DNA of 5,445 bases. Origin: Methylococcaceae bacterium (GTDB lineage: Bacteria > Pseudomonadota > Gammaproteobacteria > Methylococcales > Methylococcaceae). Shown piece by piece: positions 4,876 to 5,445 of this stretch. Each line of letters opens with the position of its first letter. The first letter of the stretch is position 1. Made by a program: the position numbers and the translations under genes. The DNA is taken from the NCBI GenBank assembly GCA_005792805.1, contig SXQV01000092.1, positions 1 through 5,445 of the forward strand, written 5' to 3'. Under the pieces are notes generated by a model. It was not told where the DNA came from, made no database searches, and was given only the letters and a program-made list of their open reading frames with translations.

Positions 4876-5445
4876 ATGACGACAGTCCAGTGTGATATCG
4901 GCCTGATTGGCCTGGCGGTTATGGGGGAAAATCTGGTGTTGAACATGGAGTCCAAGGGCTTCCGTGTTGCGGTGTACAACCGGACCACCGAGGTGACCGA
5001 CAAATTCGCCGAGGGGCGGGCCAGGGGCAAGGCCATTACGCCTTGCCGAAGTCTGGAGGAGTTCGTTGCGGCACTGGCGGTGCCGCGCAAGGTGCAGATC
5101 ATGGTCAAGGCCGGGGCTCCGGTGGACGCGGTGATCGAGCAGCTCATCCCCCTGCTGGAGCCGGGTGACATCATCATCGACGGCGGCAATTCACTGTGGA
5201 CCGACACCCAGCGCCGGGAAAAATACCTGAAGGAAAAGGGTTTGCACTTCTTCGGTGTCGGCGTGTCCGGTGGTGAGGAAGGCGCGCTGAAAGGCCCGAG
5301 CATCATGCCGGGCGGTTCCGCCGAGGGCTGGCAGGCCATCGCGCCGGTTTATACCCGCATCGCGGCGGTGGCGGAAGGCGAGCCGTGCTGCCGGCACATG
5401 GGTACGGACGGTGCCGGTCACTCGGTGAAGATGGTGCACAACGGC
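4876..5445 (+). CDS. gnd: 6-phosphogluconate dehydrogenase, decarboxylating (3' truncated by window)
   Basis: The first 190 codons of gnd are present and the frame runs off the window end. The enzyme oxidatively decarboxylates 6-phosphogluconate to ribulose 5-phosphate with NADP+ in the cytosolic oxidative pentose phosphate pathway. Visible signatures are the dinucleotide-binding loop GLIGLAVMG (9-17), N35-R36-T37 at the position that contacts the NADP 2'-phosphate, MVKAGAPVD, DGGN, the family signature SGGEEGALKGPSIMPGG (131-147), and GHSVKMVHNG (181-190) with K185, equivalent to the catalytic lysine (Lys183 in the sheep enzyme). The sequence follows the long, roughly 470-residue homodimeric form, so about 60 per cent of the gene lies beyond the window. 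One small oddity is S183, where an aromatic residue (F or Y) is usual in GHxVKMVHNG. Neighbouring genes are functionally unrelated. Confidence 0.95.
   Translation, partial: MTTVQCDIGLIGLAVMGENLVLNMESKGFRVAVYNRTTEVTDKFAEGRARGKAITPCRSLEEFVAALAVPRKVQIMVKAGAPVDAVIEQLIPLLEPGDIIIDGGNSLWTDTQRREKYLKEKGLHFFGVGVSGGEEGALKGPSIMPGGSAEGWQAIAPVYTRIAAVAEGEPCCRHMGTDGAGHSVKMVHNG

Noticed and set aside
4863..5339. Minus-strand 158-codon frame opposite gnd
   Set aside because: Exact antisense shadow of the well-conserved gnd coding sequence.

Overview
The window looks like a fragment of a GC-rich, Gram-negative chromosome, probably proteobacterial and most likely gammaproteobacterial. The grounds are GC-rich third codon positions, a Sec-exported multihaem c-type cytochrome, a toxin-first HigBA/NadS-type toxin-antitoxin pair and a long-form 6-phosphogluconate dehydrogenase. 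This taxonomic guess is an inference from gene type only. All four genes are on the + strand.

Region 1 (1-3882): a short AT-rich leader, then one very large gene (112-3882, 1256 residues). The product is an exported c-type cytochrome with nine CXXCH haem-binding motifs. It is modular. A signal peptide is followed by two Ig/PKD-like beta-sandwich modules with paired cysteines, then a long haem-free conserved segment, then a nine-haem segment (residues 491-1013). It ends with two tandem cadherin/He_PIG-like Ig repeats, each closed by a similar short Cys-to-Cys loop. I recognise the type of protein but no named family member, so no gene symbol is given. It should act in the periplasm or outside the cell in electron transfer; donor and acceptor are unknown and no partner gene lies in the window.

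Region 2 (3883-4072): an intergenic stretch with two stem-loops. The second is a plausible Rho-independent terminator for the cytochrome gene. It ends in a perfect 8-1-8 palindrome just before the toxin gene.

Region 3 (4073-4677): a compact two-gene toxin-antitoxin operon, a RelE/HigB2-type mRNA interferase followed 2 nt later by an Xre/NadS-type antitoxin. The palindrome is the obvious candidate operator for autoregulation by the antitoxin.

Region 4 (4678-4875): 198 bp with no supportable gene, containing a 9-bp direct repeat about 100 bp apart and the ribosome binding site of the next gene.

Region 5 (4876-5445): the first 190 codons of gnd (6-phosphogluconate dehydrogenase, oxidative pentose phosphate pathway), cut by the window end. 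Nothing links cytochrome, toxin-antitoxin and gnd into one pathway. The toxin-antitoxin pair looks like an accessory insertion between two unrelated units. The most unusual item is the cytochrome, with its beta-sandwich modules at both ends and its cysteine-looped C-terminal repeats.
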